This document shows, in pieces, positions 15,217 to 22,378 of a DNA stretch of 26,044 bases (the first letter of the stretch is position 1; the number at the start of each line of letters is the position of its first letter). This stretch comes from an uncultured Alistipes sp. Its GTDB lineage: Bacteria > Bacteroidota > Bacteroidia > Bacteroidales > Rikenellaceae. The position numbers and the translations under genes were made by a program. The stretch lies in assembly GCF_902388705.1 (NCBI RefSeq), contig NZ_CABMQJ010000033.1:1-26044 (forward strand), given 5' to 3'. Below the pieces are notes generated by a model, which was not told where the DNA came from, ran no database searches, and saw only the letters and a program-made list of their open reading frames with translations.

Positions 15217-15247
15217 CAAAAATAGTGAAAATCCGCGCTTTTCCGAA
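15217..15247 (-). promoter_or_regulatory. promoter for the deacetylase-ubiX operon
   Basis: On the minus strand TTCG (15247-15244) is followed, after 19 bases, by TATTTTTG (15224-15217). The -7 box matches the consensus and the -33 box differs by one base. The start codon is 16 bases beyond the -7 box. Confidence 0.6.
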
Positions 15248-15256
15248 AAATATAAC

Positions 15257-15264
15257 TATATTTG
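15257..15264 (+). promoter_or_regulatory. -7 promoter element for the DUF4837-cls genes
   Basis: TATATTTG is an exact TAnnTTTG match, 25 bases before the ATG at 15290. No good -33 box is visible. It is divergent from, and 10 bp away from, the opposite-strand promoter of the deacetylase gene. Confidence 0.55.
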
Positions 15265-15289
15265 TAGTAGATTCAATTTCAGACCGGTT

Positions 15290-16300
15290 ATGAAAACTAT
15301 CCTCCGTATAGCCTTGTTTGCCGCCCTCCTCGCAACGATGACGGGCTGCGACGCGTTCAATTCGCTGACCAAATCGCGTTCCCAGACTTCGCTGGGCTCC
15401 CCTTACGAACTGATCGTCGTTTGTCCCCAGCAGGAGTGGACGGGCGAGCTGGGCGATACGCTGCGCGCGGTATTCACCGCCCCGATACCCTACCTGAACC
15501 AGACCGAACCGCTGTTCGACATACTGCGCGTCAACGAACGGGGTTTCACCGACATGGTCATCAAGCACCGCAACATCCTCAAGGTGGTCAAAGACCCTGC
15601 GCTCGCCGAAGCAGGCGTGACCGTGCAGTATAACGTGAAAGCCGAACCGCAAATCGTACTGACCCTTCAGGGGCCCAACGACAAGTCGCTCACGGCATTC
15701 CTTTCGGCCAACCGGGAAAACATCGTGCACGTGCTCGAAAAAGCCGAGCGCGACCGCGCCGTCAAATACGCCGAAAAATACAACGAACAGAATATCCGCC
15801 AAGCGATAAAGGACACGTTCGGGGTCGACATGACCGTACCGAAAGGCTACGTGCTGGCCACCAACGACAAGGACTTCCTCTGGGCCCGCTACGAATACCC
15901 GAGCGCCAGCCAGGGATTCTTCATCTACTCCTATCCGTACAAGGGCAAGGAGTCGCTTTCGCCCGGGGCGCTGCTCGCCGCCCGCAACAAGTTCGCAGCC
16001 CGCATCCCCGGCCCGTCGGACGGCTCGTACATGACCACCTCCGACGTGATCGAACCCGACTACCGCATGTTCCGCATGGAGGGACGCCTGTGGTGCGAGA
16101 TGCGCGGGTTCTGGGACGTGCACGGCGACTTCATGGGCGGCCCGTTCGTCAGCTACACGACCGTCGACACGGCAACCAACCGTGTTTTCACGCTCGACTG
16201 CTACATCTACTCCCCGAAAAACCACAAACGCAACTACATGCGCGGCGTCGAGCACCTGCTCTACCTGGTGAAATTCCCGCCGCAGGCGCAGCAGCAATAA
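15290..16300 (+). CDS. DUF4837 family lipoprotein
   Basis: The 336-residue product has a lipoprotein signal MKTILRIALFAALLATMTGC (Cys20). The remainder resembles the DUF4837 family of Bacteroidota lipoproteins: SLGSPYELIVVCPQQEWTGELGDTLRAVF near the start, a central GVDMTVPKGYVLATNDKDFLWARYE, and a C-terminal MEGRLWCEMRGFWDVHGDFMGGPFVSYT. No catalytic motif is known and its function is not established. The reading frame extends upstream to 15185, but that extra 35 residues would precede the likely transcription start and would bury the signal peptide, so the ATG at 15290 is chosen. Acidic export residues after Cys20 (DAFNS) are weak, so its leaflet is uncertain. It lies 45 bases before cls on the same strand. 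Confidence 0.85.
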   Translation: MKTILRIALFAALLATMTGCDAFNSLTKSRSQTSLGSPYELIVVCPQQEWTGELGDTLRAVFTAPIPYLNQTEPLFDILRVNERGFTDMVIKHRNILKVVKDPALAEAGVTVQYNVKAEPQIVLTLQGPNDKSLTAFLSANRENIVHVLEKAERDRAVKYAEKYNEQNIRQAIKDTFGVDMTVPKGYVLATNDKDFLWARYEYPSASQGFFIYSYPYKGKESLSPGALLAARNKFAARIPGPSDGSYMTTSDVIEPDYRMFRMEGRLWCEMRGFWDVHGDFMGGPFVSYTTVDTATNRVFTLDCYIYSPKNHKRNYMRGVEHLLYLVKFPPQAQQQ

Positions 16301-16345
16301 CGACGCTCCCGCCCGACGGCGGCCCGAGCCCAAGAAGAAACCCGT

Positions 16346-17761
16346 ATGCAGCAAATCCTGACATACTTCTTTCTGGTTGTCTACTCGGTCACGATTCTCG
16401 GCATCATCCTGGTCATCATCACCGACAACCGGAACCCGCTGAAGACCCTGCCGTGGATTATCGTGCTGGTGCTGGCACCCGTCGTGGGGCTCGTTTTCTA
16501 TTTCTTCTTCGGACAGAACCTCTCGAAACAGCGCATCATCTCGCGCCGCACGCGCAAGCGGATTACCATGCAGCTGGAGGAGTCCGAGCACACCGGCGGG
16601 CCGGAAATCCCGCCCCGCTACCGGCCGCTCGCCTCGCTGCTGCTCAAGACCCTGCACTCCGCACCGCTCTACGGCAGCCGTATCGAAGTCTATACCGACG
16701 GGCAATCGAAGATGGAGGCGCTGATGGCCGAAATCGCCCGCGCCAGGCACCACATCCACATCCAGTACTACATTTTCAGCGACGACGAAACGGGCTGCCG
16801 GCTGCGTGACGCGCTCGTGGCAAAGGCCCGCGAGGGAGTCGAGGTGCGCATCCTCTACGACGACGTGGGCAGCAACAGCACAAAAAAAGCCTTTTTCAAC
16901 GGCATGCGCAGCGAGGGAATCGAAGTATACGCATTCCTGCACGTCAAGTTTCCGCTCTTCACCAGCAAGGTCAACTACCGCAACCACCGCAAAATCGTCG
17001 TCATCGACGGCCGCACAGGGTTCATCGGCGGCATGAACATCGCCGACCGCTATGTCCGCGGCACCAAATGGGGCATCTGGCGCGACACCCATTTCCGTAT
17101 CGAGGGCAGCGGCGCCGCAGGCCTGCAGGCCTCGTTCTTGAGCGACTGGTCGGCGACCACCAAAGAGCATATTTCCGGCGCGGCATACTATCCCCCGGCC
17201 GAACGATTCACGGACAACATCCTGCAAATCGCCCCCAGCGGGCCGTTCGGAAAATGGCGGGCACTGCTCCAGGCCGACAGCTACGCCATTGCCCGCGCCC
17301 GGCAGCGGGTTTGGATACAAACACCCTACTACCTGCCCTCGGACGTGCTGAACACGGCGTTGCAGGAGGCGGCGCTCGCGGGAATCGACGTATTGCTGAT
17401 GCTGCCGGCCCGCTCCGATTCGAAAATCGTCGACCTGGCGAGCCACTCGTACCTCGACGACATGATGAAGGCCGGGGTGAAAATCGCCTTCTACACCCCG
17501 GGATTCCTGCATTCCAAACTACTGGTTATCGACGATATGCTGTCGGTAATCGGCTCGGCAAACATGGACTTCCGCAGCTTCGAGCACAATTTCGAGGTCA
17601 ACGCATTCGTCTACGACCGTGAATTCGCAGCCCGCATGGCGGCCGTTTTCGAGGAAGACCTGACGCACTGCCACATGCTCACCGCGGCCGAGTGGTTCAA
17701 GCGCCCGCGGGGCCGCCGCGTGGCCGAATCGTTCATGCGGGTATTCTCGCCGCTGCTGTAA
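16346..17761 (+). CDS. cls: cardiolipin synthase (phospholipase D superfamily)
   Basis: The 471-residue product has two N-terminal membrane segments (about 5-26 and 35-56, the PLDNc region, with the link TDNRNPLKTLPWI) and two PLD catalytic motifs: HRKIVVIDG with His214, Lys216 and Asp221, and HSKLLVID with His389, Lys391 and Asp396. Each is followed by the usual GFIGGMN or VIGSANMDFRSFEHNFE. Together the two HKD motifs form one active site that joins two phosphatidylglycerols (or related lipids) into cardiolipin at the inner membrane. Length and layout match bacterial ClsA-type enzymes. The gene follows the DUF4837 lipoprotein gene by 45 bases without a visible promoter and is probably co-transcribed with it. 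Confidence 0.95.
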   Translation: MQQILTYFFLVVYSVTILGIILVIITDNRNPLKTLPWIIVLVLAPVVGLVFYFFFGQNLSKQRIISRRTRKRITMQLEESEHTGGPEIPPRYRPLASLLLKTLHSAPLYGSRIEVYTDGQSKMEALMAEIARARHHIHIQYYIFSDDETGCRLRDALVAKAREGVEVRILYDDVGSNSTKKAFFNGMRSEGIEVYAFLHVKFPLFTSKVNYRNHRKIVVIDGRTGFIGGMNIADRYVRGTKWGIWRDTHFRIEGSGAAGLQASFLSDWSATTKEHISGAAYYPPAERFTDNILQIAPSGPFGKWRALLQADSYAIARARQRVWIQTPYYLPSDVLNTALQEAALAGIDVLLMLPARSDSKIVDLASHSYLDDMMKAGVKIAFYTPGFLHSKLLVIDDMLSVIGSANMDFRSFEHNFEVNAFVYDREFAARMAAVFEEDLTHCHMLTAAEWFKRPRGRRVAESFMRVFSPLL

Positions 17762-17907
17762 GCAGGACTCCGCAGCCGGCCGCGCCCCGGCAGCAAAAAC
17801 GCCCGGTTCCCCTAAAGCCACGCCGGCCCGAAAACCATCCGGCGCCCTCCCCTGCGCAGGCAAATCGGCCATGCAATCCGGAAAATCCATCCACCGATAC
17901 CGCCGAC

Positions 17908-17969
17908 ACGGCCCGGCGGCCAGCCGGCGAAACGCCCCGAAGCCCACGGGCAAAACGGCCCGGCGGCCA
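17908..17969 (+). repeat. 15-bp direct repeat, two copies
   Basis: ACGGCCCGGCGGCCA occurs at 17908-17922 and again at 17955-17969, 47 bases apart start to start. It lies in noncoding sequence just before the terminator. Function unknown. Confidence 0.6.
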
Positions 17970-17974
17970 CCGGC

Positions 17975-18005
17975 AAAAAAAAGCAGGTTCGACGAACCTG
18001 CTTTT
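17975..18005 (-). terminator. bidirectional terminator between cls and the glycosylase gene
   Basis: AAAAGCAGGTTCG (17979-17991) pairs perfectly with 17993-18005 around one central A. Read on the minus strand the stem runs into eight Ts (A run 17975-17982), fitting termination of the glycosylase gene. Read on the plus strand four Ts are within the stem, so it may also end cls transcripts. Confidence 0.85.
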
Positions 18006-18094
18006 CGCGCGTACTGCAAGGCGGTCGTGCATATCCGCGGACTGCAACTACCTCCTCCCGAATCGTCGGCACTCCGAAACAGATACGGACAGGC

Positions 18095-18688
18095 CTACGG
18101 CCTTGCCGGAACCGTTCGATTCGACCTGCAGAAACAGCCCTCCAAATGGTCGTCAACAAATCCGGCAGCCTGCAAAAAAGCATAACATATCGTCGAACCG
18201 AAGAATTTGAAGCCCCGTTTCTTCATGTCTTTGCTCATGGCGTCCGATTCGGGAGATGTGGAGGGAATCTGGCTCAAACTGGTGAAATGGTTGACGACAG
18301 GCTTCCGGTCGGGAAAGAACGACAAGGTGTAGTCGTAGAAGCTGCCGAACTCCTCCTGAACAGCCATAAACAGTTTTGCGTTCCGTATCGTGCTGTCGAT
18401 TTTCAGCCGGTTTCTAACGATTCCCTCGAATTGCATCAACCGCCCGACCTCGTCCGCTGTCATTTGCGCCACTCGCTCCACCTGAAAATGATGAAAGGCT
18501 TCCCGGTACCCCTCCCGTTTCCGGAGCACGGTAATCCAGGACAGTCCGGCCTGGGCACTTTCGAGCACCAGAAACTCGAACAGGGTCCGGTCATCGGTAA
18601 CGGGTTTGCCCCATTCCTCGTCGTGGTATCTGACGTATAATTCGTCCGTTCCGGCCCAGCCGCAACGCGCATTTATCAGGTCTTTCAT
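18095..18688 (-). CDS. tag: DNA-3-methyladenine glycosylase I
   Basis: The 197-residue product matches the Tag family (187 in E. coli). It begins MKDLINARCGWAGTDELYVRYHDEEWGKP; Cys9 and His22 have the same spacing as the Cys4 and His17 zinc ligands of E. coli Tag, and the C-terminal DHLEGCFC supplies the second His and Cys of the zinc snap. The core contains LFEFLVLESAQAGLSWITVLRKREGYREAF (family ligand-binding region), FEGIVRNRLKI and SKDMKKRGFKFFGSTICYAFLQAAGFVDDH. The enzyme removes 3-methyladenine from alkylated DNA (base-excision repair). A longer upstream open frame would add 68 residues rich in Arg, Pro and Gly with no family resemblance, so the ATG at 18688 is used. No promoter element was recognised upstream. 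Confidence 0.94.
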   Translation of the reverse strand: MKDLINARCGWAGTDELYVRYHDEEWGKPVTDDRTLFEFLVLESAQAGLSWITVLRKREGYREAFHHFQVERVAQMTADEVGRLMQFEGIVRNRLKIDSTIRNAKLFMAVQEEFGSFYDYTLSFFPDRKPVVNHFTSLSQIPSTSPESDAMSKDMKKRGFKFFGSTICYAFLQAAGFVDDHLEGCFCRSNRTVPARP

Positions 18689-18919
18689 TTTTTTAATGTC
18701 GAGTTTCGAAATTATTCGCAAGCGGCCCGGGAAATCTGCCGGGCGGACGTCATCCCATCCCGGTGTCCCGGAGCGTAACGCCTTTCCCCGTTCGAAGCAC
18801 CCGGGCCAGGGAGCCCGTTCCCGCCAGCGTCTTACGGTATGCGGCCGATTGCACAGAGATACCGCACCCGCCACCGCACCGACGCAAAGCAACGGATTTT
18901 TTCATACGAGGGGTCCGGG
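18689..18919. other. intergenic gap between response regulator and the glycosylase gene
   Basis: These 231 bases are GC-rich with some short CCCGG-type partial inverted repeats. I see no convincing gene, promoter or T-tailed terminator, so read-through from the response regulator into the glycosylase gene is possible. Confidence 0.5.
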
Positions 18920-19555
18920 TCAAATATCCACAATCCCGTTGCGGATGGCGTACACCACCAGCGAAGCGGTATTCTTGCAGCCCGTTTTTTCGAGGATGTT
19001 GGCGCGGTGCTTGTCCACCGTGCGTTTCGAAATAAAGAGTTCGTCGGCAATCTCCTGGTTGGACAGCCCGCGGCATACGGCTACCAGTATTTCGAGCTCG
19101 CGGGCCGAAAGCTCCTCGTCGGGCACGTCGTCGCGCGTCCGCATGCGCCCCGTCAGCGACGACAGGAGCTGCGGACTGAAATAACTGCCGCCCGCCATGA
19201 CCGTATCGACGGCCTCGACCACGTCGCCGATGTCGGAGTCCTTGAGCAGGAATCCCCGGGCACCGGCCTGTACCATGCGCGTGTAGTAACTCTCCTCGCC
19301 GAACATCGAAAGGGTGATGATGCGCAAATCGGGACGCCGCGCCAGCGCCCGTTCGGTCGTCTGGGCCCCGTCGATGCCGGGCATGGCGAAATCCATGAAG
19401 ACCACGTCGGCCTCCAGTCCGGGCAGCATGGCGAGAAACTCCTCGCCGCTGGCCGCCTCGCCCACGACGCGACAACCGGCACAATGCTCCAGCAGCCCCC
19501 GCAGTCCGTTGCGGAAGAGCGAATGGTCGTCTACAAGTACTATCCTGCGTTCCAT
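18920..19555 (-). CDS. NarL/LuxR-type response regulator
   Basis: The 211-residue product has a receiver domain (about 4-120) with the acidic pair Asp9 and Asp10, phosphoacceptor Asp55 (VVFMDFAMPG), Ser83 and Lys105 (FLLKDSD). A LuxR-type helix-turn-helix follows (about 148-208; LSARELEILVAVCRGLSNQEIADELFISKRTVDKHRANILEKTG). All phosphorylation residues are present. The kinase gene ends one base before this start codon on the same strand, so the two are translationally coupled and form one two-component system. Targets cannot be told from the window: no nearby gene is an obvious regulon member. The 231 bases after its stop hold no gene and no clear terminator. Confidence 0.94.
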   Translation of the reverse strand: MERRIVLVDDHSLFRNGLRGLLEHCAGCRVVGEAASGEEFLAMLPGLEADVVFMDFAMPGIDGAQTTERALARRPDLRIITLSMFGEESYYTRMVQAGARGFLLKDSDIGDVVEAVDTVMAGGSYFSPQLLSSLTGRMRTRDDVPDEELSARELEILVAVCRGLSNQEIADELFISKRTVDKHRANILEKTGCKNTASLVVYAIRNGIVDI

Positions 19556-19556
19556 A

Positions 19557-20528
19557 TCATTTCCTGTTGCGGCGGCGTTTCTGCGGCGCCGGCTCCTCCT
19601 GCGTATTCACGCGAATCGCGGCGCGCATCCCCTTGCCCCTGGCACTGGAGATGTCGAACGTGCCGCCCAGCGAATTGATGCGCGAAGAGATGTTCGAAAG
19701 CCCCATGCCGCAGTCCATCATGGCCTGCGGGTTGAACCCCCGGCCGTTGTCCGTATAGTCGAGCGCCAGTTCGGGACCGTTCTGCGACAGCGACAGGTTA
19801 ATCGACGTACAGGCGGCGTGTTTGAGCGAATTGTTAATCAGCTCGCAAATCACACGGTAGAGAATCACCTCGATGTCCGTATCGTAACGCTCCGTACGCA
19901 GGTTGGTCGTGAAACGAATCTTCACGTCGTGCATCGCAGCACTCTTGTCGATGAAGTTCTGCACGCCCCGCGCCAGGCCGAAATCGTTGAGCACATGGGG
20001 CGAGAGGTTGTTCGAAATCTCGCGCAGCGAACGGATTGCCTCGTCGATTACATAGGTCGTATTGTCGATGATTTCCCGCTGTTCGGGACTGCGCTCCTCG
20101 CGCGCCAGGGCCGAAAGCGACATCCGCGCCGACGAGAGCAGCGGCCCCAGGCCGTCGTGCAGCTCTTTCGAGAAGCGCGAGCGGGCTTTCTCCTCGGTGC
20201 GGAGCACGGCCGTGAGAATCCGCTTGTTGAGCAACTGCCGCTGGCGGTTCAGGCGATCGATGTATTTGAAAAGCTTGTGGGCATACATCACGCCTATCGA
20301 CAGGCAGATCGAAATCACGATTCCCAGGTAGGCGAACCACCACCGCGGGACATACTGACCGCTGGCCATCAGCAGCTGCACGAACCGCTCGACGGAGAGC
20401 AGCGAGAAACCCACGATGAAGAGAATCCACACCGAGTTGTACTTGGTGGCCCGCACCAACTTGAGGGCGTAGGCCGTCGCGACGGTCTGGATAACTATCG
20501 CAAGGACGAGCAGGATTTTAATCAGCAT
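19557..20528 (-). CDS. sensor histidine kinase, NarX/DegS-like (HisKA_3)
   Basis: The 323-residue product has three hydrophobic segments (about 2-22, 33-53 and 65-84) with no large periplasmic domain, so it probably senses a membrane or cytoplasmic signal. A coiled linker leads to the HisKA_3 dimerisation helix with the phosphoacceptor His124 in KELHDGLGPLLSSARMSL. The HATPase part has the N box VICELINNSLKHA, the G1 box DYTDNGRGF and the G2 region MGLSNISSRINSLGG. The tail ends in a basic QKRRRNRK stretch. It is coupled to the NarL-type regulator immediately downstream, one base away. A promoter overlapping the 3' end of surE gives a leader of about 90 nt. The signal is unknown. Confidence 0.93.
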   Translation of the reverse strand: MLIKILLVLAIVIQTVATAYALKLVRATKYNSVWILFIVGFSLLSVERFVQLLMASGQYVPRWWFAYLGIVISICLSIGVMYAHKLFKYIDRLNRQRQLLNKRILTAVLRTEEKARSRFSKELHDGLGPLLSSARMSLSALAREERSPEQREIIDNTTYVIDEAIRSLREISNNLSPHVLNDFGLARGVQNFIDKSAAMHDVKIRFTTNLRTERYDTDIEVILYRVICELINNSLKHAACTSINLSLSQNGPELALDYTDNGRGFNPQAMMDCGMGLSNISSRINSLGGTFDISSARGKGMRAAIRVNTQEEPAPQKRRRNRK

Positions 20529-20624
20529 AGGCTTTCCGTTTTTTTGGAAGACAACGCCGGGTGCATCGGCAAATTCGTCCGGCCGTGCCGGGGCGCGCCT
20601 GTCCGAGCCGGAGTTTGTCTACGG

Positions 20625-20656
20625 CAAATATAGTATTATTTCAGCACTTTGGCAAG
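20625..20656 (-). promoter_or_regulatory. promoter of the histidine kinase-response regulator operon
   Basis: On the minus strand CTTG (20656-20653) precedes TATATTTG (20632-20625) with a 20-base spacer. The -7 box is an exact match and the -33 box is close. The -33 element lies inside the last codons of surE, showing that the kinase operon can start on its own. Confidence 0.65.
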
Positions 20657-21409
20657 TGCCGCGAGCTGACGGTAGTCCGTCAAATCGACCTGCACCGGCA
20701 CCACCGAAACATAGCCGTGCGACAGGGCCCATTCGTCGGTATCCTCGGCCTCCGGCTCCCCGTTGACGAACGCCCCGGTAAGCCAGAAATACTCACGGCC
20801 GCGGGGGTCTTCGTGGCGGTAGAACTCTTCGCGCCAGAAACCGCGGTTCTGGCGGCAGAGGCGGATGCCGTGCAGCTCGCCGGGTTTGCCCACGGGAACG
20901 TTCACATTGAGGCACAGCGGCAGCTCGATATCGTTTTCGAGCACGCTGCGCACTATCTGCTTCCCATACGCCACCGACGCCTCGAAATCGGCGTCTTCGC
21001 TGTGGTCGTCCAGCGACAGCCCGACCGAGGGACAACCGTAGAAACTGCCCTCGATGGCCGCACCCATCGTTCCCGAGTAGAGCACGTTGACCGCCGAATT
21101 GGAACCGTGGTTGATGCCCGAAATCACCAAGTCGACGCGCTCTTCGCGCAGCAGGTAGTCGAAGGCCATCTTCACGCAGTCGACCGGCGTGCCGGAAAAG
21201 GAGTAGACCTCCAGTCCCTCCTCCTTGCGCACGCAGTTCAGGTAAAGGGGATTGTACATCGTGATGGCCTGGCTCATGCCGCTCTGGGTGGTTTCGGGCG
21301 CCACGACCACCACCCGGCCGAAACCGCGCGCCACCGCGACGGCGGCGGCCAGCCCTTTCGAATCGTAGCCGTCGTCATTGGTTACGAGTATCAGTCTTTC
21401 TTCTTTCAT
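20636..21409 (-). CDS. surE: 5'/3'-nucleotidase SurE
   Basis: The 257-residue product starts MKEERLILVTNDDGYDSKG, the SurE metal-binding signature (Asp12 and Asp13). Further family motifs are APETTQSGMSQAIT (metal-binding Ser), SFSGTPVDCVKMAFDYLL and VISGINHGSNSAVNVLYSGTMGAAIEG (metal-binding Asn). SurE is a cytoplasmic phosphatase acting on nucleoside 5'- and 3'-monophosphates and short polyphosphate, often linked to stress survival. An in-frame ATG six codons earlier (21427) coincides with the -7 promoter element, so it lies upstream of the likely transcript start; the ATG at 21409 is chosen. It is divergent from rplS and followed by the two-component operon. Confidence 0.95.
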   Translation of the reverse strand: MKEERLILVTNDDGYDSKGLAAAVAVARGFGRVVVVAPETTQSGMSQAITMYNPLYLNCVRKEEGLEVYSFSGTPVDCVKMAFDYLLREERVDLVISGINHGSNSAVNVLYSGTMGAAIEGSFYGCPSVGLSLDDHSEDADFEASVAYGKQIVRSVLENDIELPLCLNVNVPVGKPGELHGIRLCRQNRGFWREEFYRHEDPRGREYFWLTGAFVNGEPEAEDTDEWALSHGYVSVVPVQVDLTDYRQLAALAKVLK

Positions 21410-21426
21410 AGTCGGTGTTTTGCCCA

Positions 21427-21456
21427 CAAAGATAGCAATAAATCACGCACCGAAAA
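21427..21456 (-). promoter_or_regulatory. promoter of surE
   Basis: TATCTTTG on the minus strand (21434-21427) is an exact -7 match. A weak TTTT (21456-21453) lies 18 bases upstream in the -33 position. Transcription should begin near 21420, just before the ATG at 21409, giving a very short leader. Confidence 0.55.
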
Positions 21457-21475
21457 GATATTTTTATGCCACACG

Positions 21476-21506
21476 TGTGCCGAATGAAAAAAACTTCGTA
21501 TATTTG
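21476..21506 (+). promoter_or_regulatory. promoter of rplS
   Basis: TGTG (21476-21479), 19 bases, then TATATTTG (21499-21506), a perfect -7 box of the strong Bacteroidota kind. The predicted start near 21513 gives a leader of about 168 nt before rplS. Confidence 0.7.
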
Positions 21507-21512
21507 CACTCC

Positions 21513-21680
21513 CTTACGGGGCGTATATCAACCTCTTTCATTGGGTGCTGCGCTTTTTGCAGGAGGCCGAAGCAGCGCAAGCCGCAGAAGCCGGAATGCG
21601 GGATTACGGGTCAGGGTATCCGTATGGCAGGCGGGCACAGCGGGAATGTTGGATGCGAAACACATTAAATTGTTGCAACA
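21513..21680 (+). promoter_or_regulatory. long structured 5' leader of rplS
   Basis: The leader has several possible stems: GCTGC (near 21547) with GCAGC about 20 bases on, and GGAT-T-AC with GTATCC around 21600-21620. Its last part contains a 13-codon mini frame (ATG at 21646, sequence MLDAKHIKLLQQ) whose TGA overlaps the rplS start as ATGA. A 14-bp palindrome covers 21669-21682. Leaders of ribosomal protein genes often mediate autoregulation; here that is only inferred, and I do not match it to a named leader family. Confidence 0.4.
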
Positions 21681-21682
21681 AT
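21669..21682. repeat. 14-bp perfect palindrome at the rplS start codon
   Basis: ATTGTTGCAACAAT is self-complementary and its last two bases are the first two of the rplS ATG. Because it abuts the start codon it could influence ribosome access, or be a protein-binding site. Confidence 0.5.
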
Positions 21683-22061
21683 GAACAAAGACGCAATCAT
21701 CAAGCTCGTCAACGAGCAGATGTGGGCAAAGACGGATGCAGACATTCCGTCGTTCAAGGCCGGTGACACGATCACCGTATCCTACAAAATCATCGAGGGT
21801 AACAAGGAGCGCGTGCAGAGTTTCCGCGGCGTGGTTATCCAGATCAAAGGTTCGGGCAAGACCAAGATGTTCACGATCCGTAAGATTTCGAACGGCGTGG
21901 GCGTCGAACGTATCTTCCCGCTCTACTCTCCCCACATCGACAAGATCGAGGTCAACAAGGTCGGCGTCGTACGTCGCGCACGCATCTACTACCTGCGCGA
22001 CCTGACCGGCAAGAAGGCCCGTATCAAGGAGAAGCGTATGACCAGCGCGGACAAGAAATAA
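21681..22061 (+). CDS. rplS: 50S ribosomal protein L19
   Basis: The 126-residue product is a clear bL19: the beta-barrel region PSFKAGDTITVSYKIIEGNKERVQSFRGVVIQIKGSG, then FTIRKISNGVGVERIFPLYSPHIDKIEVNKVGVVRRARIYYLRDLTGKKARIKE, the family signature, and a short lysine-rich tail. L19 sits at the 30S-50S interface. It is monocistronic here: its own strong promoter and long leader precede it, and a T-tailed terminator begins 17 bases after its stop. The usual partners of other phyla (trmD, rimM, rpsP) are not adjacent, which is normal for Bacteroidota. Confidence 0.98.
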   Translation: MNKDAIIKLVNEQMWAKTDADIPSFKAGDTITVSYKIIEGNKERVQSFRGVVIQIKGSGKTKMFTIRKISNGVGVERIFPLYSPHIDKIEVNKVGVVRRARIYYLRDLTGKKARIKEKRMTSADKK

Positions 22062-22078
22062 TCCGGGCAGTCAGCAAG

Positions 22079-22115
22079 AAAAACAGGATGTCGGCAACGG
22101 CATCCTGTTTTTTTT
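22079..22115 (+). terminator. rho-independent terminator of rplS
   Basis: ACAGGATGTCG (22083-22093) pairs with CGGCATCCTGT (22098-22108), including one T-G wobble, around the tetraloop GCAA. Eight Ts follow (22108-22115). GCAA is a stable GNRA loop. Confidence 0.94.
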
Positions 22116-22222
22116 ACGTCCGGGGCCGCAGTTTTCCCGCGCTCCGGGCCTCCTGCCCGCCACAATCAGAATTTCCGCCCGCGCATTCCGTCCCGCCGCG
22201 CAAAACCCGCCGCGCCCCGCCG

Positions 22223-22249
22223 CACACGGCACACACGGCACACACGGCA
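22223..22249 (+). repeat. tandem repeat, three perfect copies of a 9-bp unit
   Basis: CACACGGCA occurs three times in a row (22223-22231, 22232-22240, 22241-22249). It lies in noncoding sequence. Copy number may vary between strains; no function is suggested. Confidence 0.85.
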
Positions 22250-22320
22250 TCCGGCCGCCGTCTTTCCCTTGCCGGCACACGATATCCGAATTTAAGAAAC
22301 AGGTTACGTGTCCCCGGCAC

Positions 22321-22358
22321 AAAACAAATCCCGGCACCCTCGATGAGTGCCGGGATTT
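22321..22358 (-). terminator. rho-independent terminator of the sugar transporter gene
   Basis: AAATCCCGGCAC (22326-22337) pairs perfectly with GTGCCGGGATTT (22347-22358) around a nine-base loop. On the minus strand the stem ends in TTT followed by GTTTT. It lies 20 bases beyond the transporter stop codon. Confidence 0.88.
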
Positions 22359-22378
22359 TATGAAATCCGTGCTGCCGA

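Larger units (their letters stand above)
17762..18094. other. GC-rich intergenic region between convergent cls and the glycosylase gene
   Basis: These 333 bases hold no convincing gene. They contain a 15-bp direct repeat (17908-17922 and 17955-17969), a strong bidirectional hairpin at 17979-18005, and a short inverted repeat AGGCC-TAC-GGCCT that overlaps the stop codon of the glycosylase gene. The many GC-rich open frames on both strands here look like compositional noise. Confidence 0.65.
22116..22378. other. intergenic region between convergent rplS and the sugar transporter
   Basis: The 263 bases are C-rich, with a 9-bp tandem repeat at 22223-22249 and a minus-strand terminator near the end. 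Open frames here translate to low-complexity Pro/His/Arg sequence; I see no gene. Confidence 0.6.

Noticed and set aside
15191..17512. 773-codon open frame antisense to the DUF4837 and cls genes
   Set aside because: It crosses two well-supported plus-strand genes and reads as His/Arg/Val-rich noise.
17692..18210. Several GC-rich frames between cls and the glycosylase gene
   Set aside because: They overlap one another on both strands, cover the terminator, and are Pro/Arg/Ala-rich without any domain.
21466..21684. 72-codon frame running into the rplS start
   Set aside because: Its ATG lies upstream of the rplS promoter -33 box, so the full frame would not be on the transcript; only the 3' mini-ORF from 21646 was kept as a possibility.
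22223..22249. Possible CRISPR-like array
   Set aside because: The 9-bp units are directly adjacent with no spacers and there are no cas genes, so it is a simple tandem repeat.
22088..22363. 91-codon plus-strand frame after rplS
   Set aside because: It starts inside the rplS terminator and encodes low-complexity sequence created by the 9-bp tandem repeat.
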